A DNA stretch of 64,000 nucleotides from Micrasema longulum (taxonomy: Eukaryota > Arthropoda > Insecta > Trichoptera > Brachycentridae): assembly GCA_022494885.1 (NCBI GenBank), contig JAGVSM010002370.1, forward strand, positions 59,900-123,899. Direction: 5' to 3'. A program made the translations under genes and the position numbers. Under the pieces are notes generated by a model, which was not told the DNA's origin, searched no databases, and saw nothing but the letters and a program-made list of their open reading frames with translations. Below are positions 31,375 through 41,845 of the stretch, in pieces; within the stretch, counting starts at the first letter, position 1, and each line of letters starts with the position of its first letter.

Positions 31375-32345
31375 ATCATTATATATTAGAAAACCAGCCT
31401 GTTCAGAGAGTTGATACCGTACGCGATCTGGGTGTTATTCTTGATAGCAAACTTTGAAAATCACTTCGATGACATACTGACCCGTGCACATAGAAACCTT
31501 GGTTTTGTACTTCGTACATGTCAGGTATTTAAGGATATCGCGTGTATTAAAATGGTCTACTTTGCTAATGTTCGCAGTTTGCTCGAGTATGCCTCTTCTG
31601 TTTGGTCTCCACAATATGTCACACACAAAGAAAAGTTCGAGAAAATTCAATGAACATTTCTTAGACATCTTAACTGGAGATGCAGGAATACCGATCTCAA
31701 TTATATGTCTTCCTGCAAAAAGCACCACTTGCTTACTTTAGAAGATCGACGTCTACTATTAGACATGGGGGTGCTTCATGACATACTTAGTGAACGCCTC
31801 GATAGTCCGGCTATTTTGTCAGAGTTATCATTTAATGTCCCCGGCTACCGCACCCGTCACACTCTCTATTTCATGTGCCAGCAATTCGTACGAACTATGC
31901 CCAGAACTCTCCACTTATACGCATTGCTCGTGAATACAATTTGAACTTTTCCCTTATTGATCCATTTGATTGTAAAATAATAACATTTAAAATGCGCTTC
32001 TTAAAACATACTTTTTTGTTTTATACTTGGTTTCAATAATAAAGTCTTATTTAATCTTTTTTTATTTTATTTTATCTCTAATTCTTAATATTTTATATAT
32101 ATATTTATATTTTCGACACTTGACACTTGTGCAATATTTACACACATGTCCACGCTTATTCCAATATAACACCCACTCACCCACCCTCTCACTCACTTAC
32201 ATTCACACAAACACACTAGTATGTATTGTACGTGTATTTAATGTATTTCTGTGGATATCTGTCATTGGTTTTATTTTCTGTATATTGAATTTGTTATATT
32301 TTTGTTACATGTATTACTGTTGATATCCCCAATTAAAAAAAAAAA
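31375..32345 (+). pseudogene. CR1/Jockey-like LINE reverse transcriptase C-terminal third
   Basis: Frames read PVQRVDTVRDLGVILDSKL, then (frameshift) HFDDILTRAHRNLGFVLRTC, NVRSLLEYASSVWSPQYVTH, then after a stop KHHLLTLEDRRLLLDMGVLH and VPGYRTRHTLYFMCQQFVRT. The order RDLGV-x-LDSKL, LEYAS-x-VWSP, L-x-x-RR is typical. The 3' UTR (to 32345) carries CACACAAACACAC-type runs and a poly(A) run at 32336-32348. Confidence 0.8.
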
Positions 32346-32456
32346 AAACTTTATTGGTTACTATATCAACAAAAAAAATCATTTGCCTTATTAAGGGTTA
32401 AGCTACTTTTGATGCGATATGATAACTCCGCGTAGAATATAACTAAATCCTCTAGG

Positions 32457-32718
32457 TATATAAAAAGGGTAGTGAACCCAAATGTAGGAAAGATCGATAG
32501 CGCACTTCGTCATACACGATAGTGATTTGTGCGGCTTTCATTATTCGCGATACGTGAGACTCGCCGTATATTGGCATAAACTACCCCAGTATTACCAGCA
32601 AACCACCCCCCTGTTTGCCGTGCCTCCGTCATTAGGACGATATGTGGTCAGAAAAATATCGGATTTATTTCATGAAGAAAACTGTATTCGCTGTCATGGA
32701 AAAATACCACCGTTTTAG
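32457..32718 (+). promoter_or_regulatory. TATA-box with short downstream frame
   Basis: TATATAAAAAG at 32457-32467 is a strong TATA box. 60 nt further a 63-codon frame starts at 32527 and ends PPSLGRYVVRKISDLFHEEN, CIRCHGKIPPF. The protein is not recognised; it has a CxxC...H arrangement too small to interpret. It could be the promoter and start of an unknown element or gene, or an LTR. Without an upstream or downstream partner I cannot choose. Confidence 0.25.
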
Positions 32719-32939
32719 TGGTAAATTGGCGTTTTAAAAATACATTGGTTGAGAGGTTTATACTGGACGTTTTATTATTCATGATATTTTTTACTACAGT
32801 TATTCACAATAAATAGCTACCGTACTCTTTTAATTTACACGTAACAACTTGTTTAAAATAAAGTAACAGATTAGTTAAAAGGTAAAGTAATTAACACAAA
32901 TTAATACCTAAGTATTCTTCAAGGAACCTTACACACATA

Positions 32940-33610
32940 AATAGACATTTACCCAAGCGTCAACCACAGCCATAATACAAAATACTCTAATAGAGATCTG
33001 ATACTAAGTGGAGGGGTAAACACTGTTCTGGCATCGAGACAACACTATTACGTAGGCAAAAAGGTCCATAACCTTTTGCCAGAATCGGGAAAAGACGGGA
33101 GTGTTGTCAAGTTGCGGAAGGTGTTGACCTCGTTCTTTCATGACATTGGTCGTAGGGTGTCAGAAAAGTTGATGCATGCTTAAGGATTAGAGATTCTTAC
33201 TGGATGTCAAAAATAAAATATGAAAATAAGGAATAGTTTAAAAAAATATATTTATAGATGGCAACCATGAAGTTTCGCATAAATGAATTGTCTATGTTTT
33301 TATGAATGTATGCATGTGTACGCGCATGGGTGTATGTATGTGTGTGTGTATTTATGTGTATATATATATATATGTATCAAAGTGTGTATCCGAATAAGTT
33401 TATATATATTTTTTTTGTCAACTATTATCATATATTATAATGTAATTGTCTAGCTTGGAATGGGGTATGTACCCTTGTTAGCTGGGCAAAGTGAACGTAA
33501 AAGTGTATTTTGAAAAAAAAAAAAGGAAGAACGGTTTGGGTAGACAGAAAGAAATTGCCTTAAGGCGATATGCCCGCCTTTATATGTATACGTTAGTGTT
33601 AAATAAATTA
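32940..33610 (+). pseudogene. LINE reverse transcriptase C-terminus with 3' UTR
   Basis: A 55-residue frame 33016-33183 reads VNTVLASRQHYYVGKKVHNL, LPESGKDGSVVKLRKVLTSF, FHDIGRRVSEKLMHA and TAA: the LP-x-x-(V)-x-x-(F)KK-like C-terminal tail of a LINE. The 3' UTR has a TG/TA microsatellite (33330-33375), then GGTTTGGGTAGACAGAAAGA, GGCGATATGCCCGCC and GTTAAATAAATT, shared with 9950-10100 (minus strand). Confidence 0.65.
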
Positions 33611-33789
33611 TTGACAAACCTACAGTTACGTGTGTTATAAATATAGATAATAATATGCGGTGGAAGCTAATGCGATCTTGATGAAGTTTTAATAAATACC
33701 AAAGCTTTGTATTATGGGCATTCAGCTTTACTTTTATTTAATAATATGGTTATTTTCAATCCTTATAATAAATTCAGCGTTTAGGCAGA

Positions 33790-34075
33790 ATTCATTTGGT
33801 TGTTATTCACTTGCTTGGCGCCACTAATGATTTCGTGGGGGAGTATATCTACGCTGCATTCCAGTAAATTTTGAAGCAGGAAGACGACGACAAGGTGGAA
33901 TTGTCGTATATGCAATGTAAGGAGTTCCGGAGTTATCCATTCTGTTGACATGGTCTTCAAAATATTTTTTGTTGCTCTGCTCCATCGCACAAAATCTTCG
34001 GTTCCACTGGTCCGTCGTATTTATACAATACCTAAGCATTCTCCCTGTGATGATCTTAAAAATTTATTTTCGATA
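33790..34075 (-). pseudogene. RTE-like LINE C-terminal fragment
   Basis: Minus strand: MLRYCINTTDQWNRRFCAME, QSNKKYFEDHVNRMDNSGTP, YIAYTTIPPCRRLPASKF. The DHVNRMD block followed by PPCRR(S)P is the C-terminal layout of RTE-like LINEs (H-x-x-RM...GRP). A second overlapping frame on the same strand is a shadow. Confidence 0.5.
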
Positions 34076-34139
34076 TTCTAAGCAGATAATTTATCCTGTT
34101 TGTCAGCTCTTGTTTCTACCAGATATGTCATGAAAAATG

Positions 34140-34300
34140 TTACCTGGTGTGGATATTCGCTAATAAGCGGAATGGGGAATGTTGTAATACTTAAAGTGGC
34201 CACTTAACCCAGCCAATGACAGGTCATAAGCCCTGTAAACGCTCGAATATCCATAATCCTGAATTTGAAAAAATTCTACCTCATCTCTGTAGGGATATAA
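34140..34300 (-). repeat. R400 fragment, reverse
   Basis: AAAGTGGCCACTTAACCCAG, GACAGGTCATAAGCCCTGTA and CTCATCTCTGTAGGGATATA; diverged. Confidence 0.65.
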
Positions 34301-34339
34301 ATATAAAAAAACTTATTTTGTTTATGTAATAGCTGCAAA

Positions 34340-34372
34340 AATCCCAAATAAAATAAAATAAAATAAAATAAA
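34340..34372. repeat. (AAAAT)n microsatellite
   Basis: Five or more AAAAT/AAATA units following CAAAAATCCCAAAT; the same ATCCCAAATAAAATAAAATA block occurs at 37140-37160, so this is probably a LINE or SINE 3' tail. Confidence 0.7.
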
Positions 34373-34589
34373 TTTCAAAAATAAGTATATTAATATAATA
34401 GTCCTGGCATTTGACTGCTTTCAGAGAATGAGAAAGTAATAACAGGATTATACATTTCCGATCGTAAAAACATTAAGAACACGATATAAAGTTGCCAATA
34501 TAGTAACGGGTAATGCGCTTTGAACATGCAATGCACGAATAAGGAACCCAAGAGTAATCAGAATACCTGAAACTAGTTGTGTTATCAAC

Positions 34590-34740
34590 AATGTTTTGAG
34601 TTTGTACAAATTTTTGTAGACAAGAACTGGATTCAACCCCCTAGGGAGCTGTTAATATTAACATATTACAACAGAGATGAAGAACATTTTAGATACGGGA
34701 ATATAGACGTCTAGGCATCCACAAAACTTATTATCTGTAA
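34590..34740 (+). repeat. R400 fragment, forward
   Basis: CAACAATGTTTTGAGTTTGT, GACAAGAACTGGATTCAACC, CTAGGGAGCTGTTAATATTA, ATTACAACAGAGATGAAGAA, then GTCTAGGCATCCACA, where homology stops. Confidence 0.8.
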
Positions 34741-35087
34741 TTTATTTATTTACTCAACAACATAAATACATTTAAGACTGTAGTTTGGTAATTGCACGCA
34801 AAATGAGGAAATCATACGATTTTGCCATTTTAAGACGGATGTTTTTTTTTAATCGCGCAACAATAAAAAATAAAAAAACATAAATTGGGTAAAAACAACA
34901 ATTTCTAAAGGTATTTCTTTTAAAAAATAAACTTGAAAGTTTTATGTTACTAAAATATAATTACTTTTAGACCGGCAGATTACGCCATTTCAAATTTAGA
35001 CTAAACTTAGGGATCTGGGTTCTCATATAAAGACTAAGTATTGAACTAAAATTTATTGTAATAATTTTAAGAGTGTAAATTTAAGAG
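34741..35087. other. unassigned sequence; part shared with 42160-42420
   Basis: 34855-35070 resembles 42245-42420: both have TATGT(T/A)ACTAAAATATAATT ACTTTT, GGCAGATTACGCC and AAATTTAG(A/G)C in order. This is an unnamed dispersed repeat. Confidence 0.45.
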
Positions 35088-35275
35088 AAGGTAATATAGA
35101 AGTCTAGGCATCTACAGGGTTTATGACCTGTCAATGGCTGGTTTCAGAGGCCACTTTACACACTGTGTAAATGTTCTTCATCAAATGTTGTAATATGTTA
35201 ATATAAACAGCTCCCCAGGGAGTTGAATCCAGTCCTTGTCTAAAAAAAATTGGACAAACTCAAAATATTGTTAGT
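35088..35275. repeat. compact R400 foldback
   Basis: The forward arm (AGAGAAGGTAATATAGAAGT ... CACTGTGTAA) is joined directly at about 35168 to the reverse arm (ATGTTCTTCATCAAATGTTG ... CAAAATATTGTTAG). Confidence 0.8.
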
Positions 35276-35895
35276 AAATTTAACATGAAAGTGGCGGTAC
35301 CAAAATTAAATTTTTTTGTTTTTGAAAAGAAATACAAGCATTTTATTAACATACATTTTTCTTTACTCGTACGTAAAATTATGTCTTCGGTAATACTTAA
35401 AAAAAAATACATTTAAATATTTTAATTGAATTTTTTTTTTTAGAATTGTATTATATTTTTATTTAAAGAAGATAATTTTGGTTGTAATATTCCATTTCTA
35501 ACAATATCTTATTTACGTTTATACCTACCCTTATCGGTACATTTTTTTTTAGTTTCATTCGAATAATTTCTATCAGATTTATATGTTATTCTTATTTATA
35601 TATTATGTAGGTGCATATAATATGTATTTGGATGTTCGTTTTGAATCAACGTACGCGTATTGCCATACCTGCCTTGTTTTATTGTTGACGTTACATCGCA
35701 TTGAATGCATTTTGTGGTTACCTACCGTATTGTTTGGGACTCGTTGCACATTATTTATTCAGTGTGTATTAAATAAATTTAAAAATAAAATGTTTTTTTT
35801 CAGAATAAGGTATTGAAATTTACTATACTTAAAAAAAAATTATAACATTACTTGAAGTGAAAGTTTTCAAAAATAAAGTTTATATTTGAAGCACT
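35276..35895. other. unassigned AT-rich sequence
   Basis: A 77-codon frame at 35583-35816 has no motif. Nothing else was recognised. Confidence 0.35.
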
Positions 35896-36040
35896 TACTT
35901 TGTGGTGATTCATTAAATAAAATAAATAAGACAACTTTGTTTTTTACCACTAATTTTTATTTTTCACCGACCGGTTTCAAAGCAAACAAGCATCTTCGTC
36001 AAGGTTTGCGTAACTAATGAATTGATTCCTTTTTTTATTT
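35896..36040 (-). mobile_element. PLE remnant with ribozyme-like core (second family)
   Basis: Minus strand: GTTACGCAAACCTTGACGAAGATGC (in part), a short U-rich hairpin region, then GCTTTGAAACCGGTCGGTGA and TTAGTGGTAAAAAACAAAG. The boxes are UUGACGA (C3 to U) and GAAA with ACC/GGU and the cleavage triplet GUC. It is the best-preserved member of the family seen at 484-600 and 21618-21690. Confidence 0.5.
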
Positions 36041-36399
36041 TTATCATGTTCACTAAATACTTCACGTGGACTCAGTAAATCAAGTAGTTTTTTCCTTACA
36101 CGGGTGGTAATTTGATATCATTATTTTCAAAGTAAGACAGGAGAGGACTAAAAGAAATATTGTTTTCAAAAATGTTTCAAAAGTAAATAGGTAAAAACTA
36201 TATTTTTTATTTAAAAAAAATCAAACTTCTTACCAAGCTCTTTCCAATACACTTTTCAATATAAATACAAGTTTTAAATGATTATTTTTTTACTTACGCA
36301 TCCACACACACGCACTCACCCTCATTCATTCAAACATACACATATTCACAGTGTGTATACACACATGAACACAAACGTCACACACATACAATTACGTAA
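36041..36399. other. unassigned; CA-rich run
   Basis: 36296-36390 is rich in ACACAC/CATACA, like the LINE 3' UTRs at 9600 and 32130. No coding was recognised. Confidence 0.35.
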
Positions 36400-36965
36400 A
36401 CTCTTTTTTTATTTATTTATTCATATTTTTTGCTTACAAACTATAATTAATAATAAAAATAATGTGACCTCACTGGGATTTCCCGTGCCGAGGACACTTA
36501 ACAATACCCTTTTTTAAATTACATTTGAGAATAAACAAAGAAGACTAACTTAAAAAAAACGAAGATAATTAACAAATATTCAGACAGTTTTAAAAACAAG
36601 GTATGTACATCAATATTATTTATATTACAAAACACACAATGAAAATAACAAAAACCTAACATAAGCTTTACACTTGTGGAGCAGTTGATTCAATCTTGGT
36701 ATGAGCGAATGAGACAATCCATTTTACTTCTACCTAGCTCCACTATCCATTTTTTTATAGCCCTTTTAAACATTTTCTCGTTACTAATTGTTTTAATAGA
36801 TAGTGGAAGTAGGTTATAGATTTTAATTGAATAATACTCAAAATCCCTTTGTCGGAAAGTGGTTTTAGTTTGTATTTGTTTAAGTTGTCTATGTGTTGAG
36901 GATCTAGTGATTATATTATTTGTATGTGATGTATTGTGGGGGTTATGTCTTTCATTTGAGTAAGC
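36400..36965 (-). pseudogene. LINE reverse transcriptase C-terminus and 3' UTR
   Basis: Minus strand: RQRDFEYYSIKIYNLLPLSI, KTISNEKMFKRAIKKWIVEL, GRSKMDCLIRSYQD and TGA at about 36690. The (F)-x-x-x-A-(I/V)-KK-W(L)...L tail is that of a CR1/Jockey-like LINE. The 3' UTR (36400-36690) carries the AAGTGTCCTCGGCACGGG block also found at 7186-7275. The rest of the protein is lost upstream. Confidence 0.7.
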
Positions 36966-37719
36966 GTAGTTTTTGAATCTATAAGTGAGTATTGTTTTAG
37001 CGTATAATTGTTGGTGTCATAAGTTGTGATTTGTGGAATATTTCTTCAGTATATGTGTATTATTAGATTTACAGTGGATTTTTTTATTTGGCTCCAATAT
37101 TGTAAATATATTTATATTTTTCATGTAATAGCTATAAAAATCCCAAATAAAATAAAATAAATAAGTAAATAGAAATAATATTAATAAGGAATATAAAAAA
37201 ACCATTGCAAGGAAGCAGCCTTGAAAAAAACGAAATAACGAATTATTTTTTTAAATCTGTCAATAGTAAATGCTGGGACGGTTTAAGCCTGTAATAATGT
37301 GTTTCATCGTTCCATCATATTTTCAAACGAGTCTCCCGCTTTTAAAATTTAAATATAGAATCACAGGTAAATAATGCTGAGTAAATGCCATCTGGCCGAC
37401 GCGACGCGATGCTTCGGATACTAGCACGTTTGCATGTAATATAAATGACAGCGGAAAACGTCATTTTGCATTTTGTTATATTTACACGGCGAAATGCATT
37501 ATGCAGTTGTTTTCAAAAATGCCATTTCGTAGATTATTATTTGACATTGCATGACTTATTTTAAAACAAAAATGGTTATTGTATGACAAAATACAAAGGT
37601 TCCGCAATTATTTTATGCCAATACTTATTATTTTTCAAAATGTTAAATCTCTCATAAAAGGAAAAGCGGTTCTTCTTCTTTTTTTTATTTTAATAAAGAA
37701 ATATTAGCGCAACAATGTT
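36966..37719. other. unassigned sequence
   Basis: Includes the block AGCTATAAAAATCCCAAATA, AAATAAAATAAATAAG at about 37130, shared with 34330. Otherwise nothing was recognised. Confidence 0.35.
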
Positions 37720-38116
37720 TACGTATGTCCAAATGCTTGCAGACTGGCTGGATTTCCTCCCTAGGAAGTTATTCATTTTTATATTTATTTCATTAGAGAG
37801 TGAAAACATTGTTGAGAAGGGATTATGAAAGTCTAGGCATTTACAGGGCTTATGACCTGTCATTGGCTGGTTTAAGTGGCCACTTTACACACTGTGCAAC
37901 ATTCACCATTCTGCCAATGTATTTAAACATCCACATTTCCTCAACTCTTCCATCTGTTGACTTTTGTTTAAACACATGGGCAGAATGGTGAATGTTACAC
38001 AGTGTGTAAAGTGGTCACTTAAACCAGCTAATGACAGGTTATAAGCCTTGTAAATGCCTAGACTTCCATATTCCCTTCTAAACAATGTTTTCCCTCTCTG
38101 TTGAAATAAATTAAAA
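37720..38116. repeat. R400 foldback (subfamily B)
   Basis: Forward arm TACGTATGTCCAAATGCTTG ... CATCTGTTGACTTTTG (to about 37968), then reverse arm CATGGGCAGAATGGTGAATG ... CTCTGTTGAAATAAATT. Arms of about 150 bp pair almost perfectly and would form a hairpin. Open frames in this block on either strand are repeat sequence. Confidence 0.85.
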
Positions 38117-38120
38117 ATAT

Positions 38121-38280
38121 TAGCGCTCTTATAATTTGCCCAAATATTTCAATTTTGGTGGCCATTTTCTACGAGTTGTTTACAACTCACTACTAGAAAA
38201 AGTTGGGGTAGAGTGGGGCTCGTACCTCGGACCTCTGATTCGTGAGTCCGCAACGCTAGCCACGGGACCACAACCCGATT
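38121..38280 (-). mobile_element. SINE family C
   Basis: Head AATCGGGTTGTGGTCCCGTG, B-box region AGGTACGAGCCCCAC (mutated), body CTAGTAGTGAGTTGTAAACA and GAAATATTTGGGCAAATTAT. It abuts the end of R400. Confidence 0.75.
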
Positions 38281-38324
38281 CTTCTTCTTTGTTTTTTAGC
38301 CTTTACACCTCCCAGTGTTACTTC

Positions 38325-38965
38325 TGCATAATATATGTAAACAACGAATGTCTTGAACAACTAGAAGAATTTGAGTATCTGGGAAGCATGTTTTCAAGAT
38401 ATGAAAGAGTAGAAAAAGACGTTGAAAGGAGAATGAATGCGGGCAACAAAATGAACGGCGCACTAAGCCTAGTAATTGCTAATAAAAATATGTGAATCGA
38501 AGCTAAACTGGCAGTACACAACGGAGTTTTAGTCCCAACACTTATGTATGGAAATGAAACATGGAACTGGCAGAGGAAGGATGAAAGCCGAGTGAACGTG
38601 GTTGAAATGCAATATCTTGACGAATGTGTGGGAAATGAATGTATGACAGGGTTACGAATGATGAAATCAGGCGAGAGTGTAAATCTGAGTCATGTATAAT
38701 TGATAAGATAAAGAAACGACGAAAAAATGGTACAACAAGTATATATGGCGAAAACGAACGGTAACGTGAGACGAGGACGACCAAGGAAGACGTGGCATGG
38801 TCAGATAAACCGAAATCTTAAGTCTGGTCATGTCAAAAGCAGACGAAACCGAAGGGCATGTATGACAAGATGTATTTATGTGGAAGAAGCTAGGAATGTA
38901 TGCGACGACAGACGTGTGTGGCGGTCCATTCTCTCTGCCTATCTCTACGGAGAAATGGCGTAATG
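38325..38965 (+). pseudogene. RTE-like LINE reverse transcriptase C-terminal part
   Basis: NECLEQLEEFEYLGSMFSRY, VEKDVERRMNAGNKMNGALS, LVIANKNM-stop, IEAKLAVHNGVLVPTLMYGN, ETWNWQRKDESRVNVVEMQY, later (shifted) RRGRPRKTWHGQINRNLKSG and KSRRNRRACMTRCIYVEEAR, ending ILSAYLYGEMA and stop at 38961-38963. EYLGS, VPTLMYG-ET, GRPRKTW are the expected landmarks. One stop and at least one frameshift; about 200 codons survive. Confidence 0.85.
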
Positions 38966-39001
38966 GTAGTAATAATAGTAGTAGTAGTAGTAGTAGTAGT
39001 A
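38966..39001 (+). repeat. (AGT)n microsatellite, LINE tail
   Basis: TAGTAATAATAG followed by a run of TAG units immediately after the LINE stop codon. It probably descends from the 3' microsatellite tail typical of RTE-like LINEs. Confidence 0.8.
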
Positions 39002-39094
39002 CACCTCCAAATTCGGGTGATCTGGCCAGTGTCAAGTTTTGGTTTTTCGTTTATTTAGATATTTACACTTGTGTTAGTAATTTATAGAACTATT

Positions 39095-39450
39095 GACATA
39101 TTATAACAGAGATGAAGAACATTTTAAAGATTGTAATACAGAAGAAGTCTAGGCATCTACAGGGCTTATGACCTGTCATTGGCTGGTTTAAGTGGCCACT
39201 TTACACGCTGTGTAACATTCAGCATTCTGCCCATATTTGAACATTTATATTCCTTCAATCTTTTCATCTGTTGTGTTTGTGAAGTTAAAGAGCTGAAACA
39301 TTTATTTATGCGGGTGAGATTCAAACATTCCAAAATTTGGAAAAACTCAAAATATTTTTGCTGAATTCATCTGGTCCATGAAGAAGCATAGAGATTGAAA
39401 AAAAAATTTCAGGCGTTGCCTAGTATATAGGTGTAATAATTCAATTAAAA
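39095..39450. repeat. R400 foldback
   Basis: Forward from ATTATAACAGAGATGAAGAA through CATTCAGCATTCTGCCCATA to GGGTGAGATTC (39317), then reverse (CCAAAATTTGGAAAAACTCA ... CAGGCGTTGCCTAGTATATA). Confidence 0.8.
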
Positions 39451-39734
39451 ATTTTAAAAAATGAAAAATTTTGAAAGAGTAACTCGTTTATTGTCAAAAT
39501 AATATTTTTTAGTATGAGCAAAACCGATTAGAAGACCCACGGTCTTAAATACGGTTTTTGAGTATGTAGAGAAAGTACATCACCTGTCAAACAAAAATCT
39601 CCTTGTACGGATAAAATATGATAACTTAAAACAGAAAATCCTGGCGCTTTCGTGCGAGAAAGCTTGACCCTGGATAAACCGAGACAGAAAACAGCCTCAC
39701 AAGTTTACGAAGCTTTAATTTATTATTTTTCTTC
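39451..39734. other. unassigned sequence
   Basis: No feature recognised. Confidence 0.35.
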
Positions 39735-39875
39735 TTCCTTGCGATAGCCCTACGTGCCTACTTGACCTTTTCTCCAGAGGGTAGTCTCTCCTGTAAGGTG
39801 GATTTTCAGCTGTCCTTCCATCTTTTGGGAGGTTTCCCACGAGGACGACGGAGTCTGGTGGTTTAATTTAGTAAT
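39735..39875 (-). pseudogene. RTE-like LINE C-terminal scrap
   Basis: The minus strand reads RRPRGKPPKRWKDSWKSTLQ then ERLPSGEKVK, the R-x-RG(K/R)PPKRW motif near the end of RTE-like proteins. Confidence 0.5.
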
Positions 39876-39879
39876 TAAT

Positions 39880-40019
39880 AATATTTTATACATTTACAAT
39901 AACAACATTATGTGCAAGCCTCTAATTGGACTTAATGATATGTATTTATAGTATAATTGTATCTTATAAATGTCTGTTGGCTTTCTAATAAAATAAAATA
40001 AAATAAAAATAAAATAAGA
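39880..40019 (+). repeat. LINE 3' tail ending in (AATAA)n
   Basis: An AT-rich segment with GCAAGCCTCTAATTGGACTT, ending CTTTCTAATAAAATAAAATA and more AATAA units, placed directly against repeat Y. Likely the 3' end of a LINE whose coding is lost. Confidence 0.4.
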
Positions 40020-41215
40020 AATATAAAGATAGCACAAGGGCTATAACGGTCTGTCTATTTAGTTTTTTCTCGAAATCTTCGGTCGTCACAGACTTCACAG
40101 TGCTCAATTAAATCTATGATTTAAAATGTTATGTTAATATCTGTAATAAGTGGCTACAAAATAAGTTTAGGGGAAAGATATAAAAATTTGAGTAAATACA
40201 TAGGCTTAAATGGGGAAAAAATAACGCTAAACTAACATATAAACTCAGACATTTATCTTATGTTTTTCAAAGACTGAAAAATATTTTAACCAAAGAAAAA
40301 TTAATAACGGTATATTACGCTTTTATTCAATCTTCAATAACATATGGTATAATAGGGTGGAAAGGAGTCTTGGGCATGCTTAGTCGCTCAAAAGAAATTG
40401 CACAGAAAAATATAATTAAGATAATTTACAAAAAACATAGACTATTTCCTAGTAATGAATTATACGTAGAGAGTGGAAGCCTTAGTTTTAGAAAATTATG
40501 TTTATTTCAGTGCCTGAAATATGTTTAAATAGGGAATTGTTTAGTTACAATTTCAATCGTATTAGCAATAGATCCGATAGTGTACTGTCAGTTCTAGGAT
40601 GCAGAACTAAGTTCGCACAGAAACACTCCTTGCATGTTGGTCCAAGATCCTTCAATCTTCTAACTAAGGAATTACAGAATTACAAAACATTAAATCACTG
40701 GTACAGTTTACAGTAGGTTTGAGGTCTTGGATTAGCATGGAAAGAACAGATAGACACCTTCTTAAAAAAAATAAAAAAATAATGTGCATACTGCAAAACA
40801 ATCATGTTTTCGTAATGTCAGCAAATGTGAATTTTGTTTTTCTTTTGTTTTTCTTTTATTTTCTTTTCATGGTCATGTCATACCATATTTGTAAGCTAAA
40901 AACTCATTAATAATTAAAAAAGGAATGGGCCACGCTCAGACGCTGAATTCTTTGAAGGCATTTTTTACCATTTATGTTATAGCTTAATTTTAAGATGTAT
41001 TTTTCCAAAGTGTATTTTTGTAATTATATTTGTATGTCAATATATGGTCGGAAAAACAACAAATCATAAAAAAAAAATTTAAAAAAATTATACAGTCCAC
41101 TATTTATGCAGATCTTTTATTTAGTAGAGATCGACAGCCATAATTTTATTGAATTGGCTGTAGCCCCAGCACACATTTTTCCAACTACAATAAAACACTA
41201 GATTTAATATTACAT
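40020..41215 (+). repeat. repeat Y, sister of X, split by a LINE
   Basis: Outer pieces 40020-40126 (TATAAAGATAGCACAAGGGC, TCGAAATCTTCGGTCGTC) and 41077-41215 (TATACAGTCCACTATT, TTGAATTGGCTGTAGCCCCA). It preserves the site where X received its own insertion. Confidence 0.75.
40127..41076 (+). mobile_element. CR1-like LINE 3' end inserted in repeat Y
   Basis: ATTTAAAA at 40119-40126 and 41077-41084 flanks it. Protein: LTYKLRHLSYVFQRLKNILT, YYAFIQSSITYGIIGWKGV, VESGSLSFRKLCLFQCLKYV-stop, then (40540-40710) SNRSDSVLSVLGCRTKFAQK, HSLHVGPRSFNLLTKELQNY. SSITYGI-x-GW and RTKFAQ...VGPRSFNLL are CR1-like landmarks. An A-rich tail precedes the right flank. Few stops, so it is relatively young. The element at 62080 is a relative. 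Confidence 0.8.
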
Positions 41216-41239
41216 GGTTAGAAACAAAGTGTTTATATT

Positions 41240-41845
41240 TTTGGTATGTCCAAATGTTTGTAGACATGCTGAATTTCCTCCCCAAGGAGTTATTTTGATC
41301 CTAATTTGTTGCAACAGAGAGGAAAAATATCTTTGAGGAGAGAATATGCATTTACAGGGTTTATGATTAAAATGTGGATGTTTAAACATAGGCAAAATGG
41401 TGAATGTGACACAGCCTAGCTTTTATATTCCTTCCTCAAAAATGTTTTTCATTACTGTTGCAATAAATTTGGATCTGAATAACTTCCTAGGGAAAAAATC
41501 CAGTATGTTTACAAACATTTGGACCAACTAAAAATATAATTTATCAAATTAACCGGTATGAGAAGAAGTATAAAAATTGTTTTTGTGCGTTGCCTAGTAG
41601 GTAAGTTGGGTCAGCCGGATGAATCTCTCCCACATGATAAACGATTCAGCTCTTTTACGTCACAAAAGTCAACAGATGGCAGAGTTGAGGAAGTGTGGAT
41701 GTTTAAACATGGGCATAATAGTGAATGTTACACAGTGTGTAAGTGGCCACTCAAACCTGTCAATGACAGGTCATAAGCCTTATAAATACCTAGACTTCCA
41801 TATTCCCTCCTCAAAATTGCTAACCCTTTCAGTTGCAACAAAATT
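41240..41845. repeat. R400 foldback plus tandem reverse unit (subfamily B)
   Basis: Forward piece 41240-41365 (TGGTATGTCCAAATGTTTGT...), reverse from about 41370 through the unit end (ACCAACTAAAAATATAATTT at about 41540) into a second reverse unit to CAGTTGCAACAAAATTTG. Frames of 72 and 88 codons here are repeat sequence. Confidence 0.8.

Noticed and set aside
33330..33375. Z-DNA-like TG/TA run as a regulatory site
   Set aside because: It lies in a LINE 3' UTR and is an ordinary microsatellite.
37800..38085. Two short frames (63 and 60 codons) on opposite strands with similar peptides
   Set aside because: The similarity arises because they are the two arms of the R400 foldback read on opposite strands.
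38667..39035. 122-codon minus-strand frame with a Leu run
   Set aside because: The Leu run is the antisense of an AGT microsatellite and the rest is antisense to a LINE on the plus strand.
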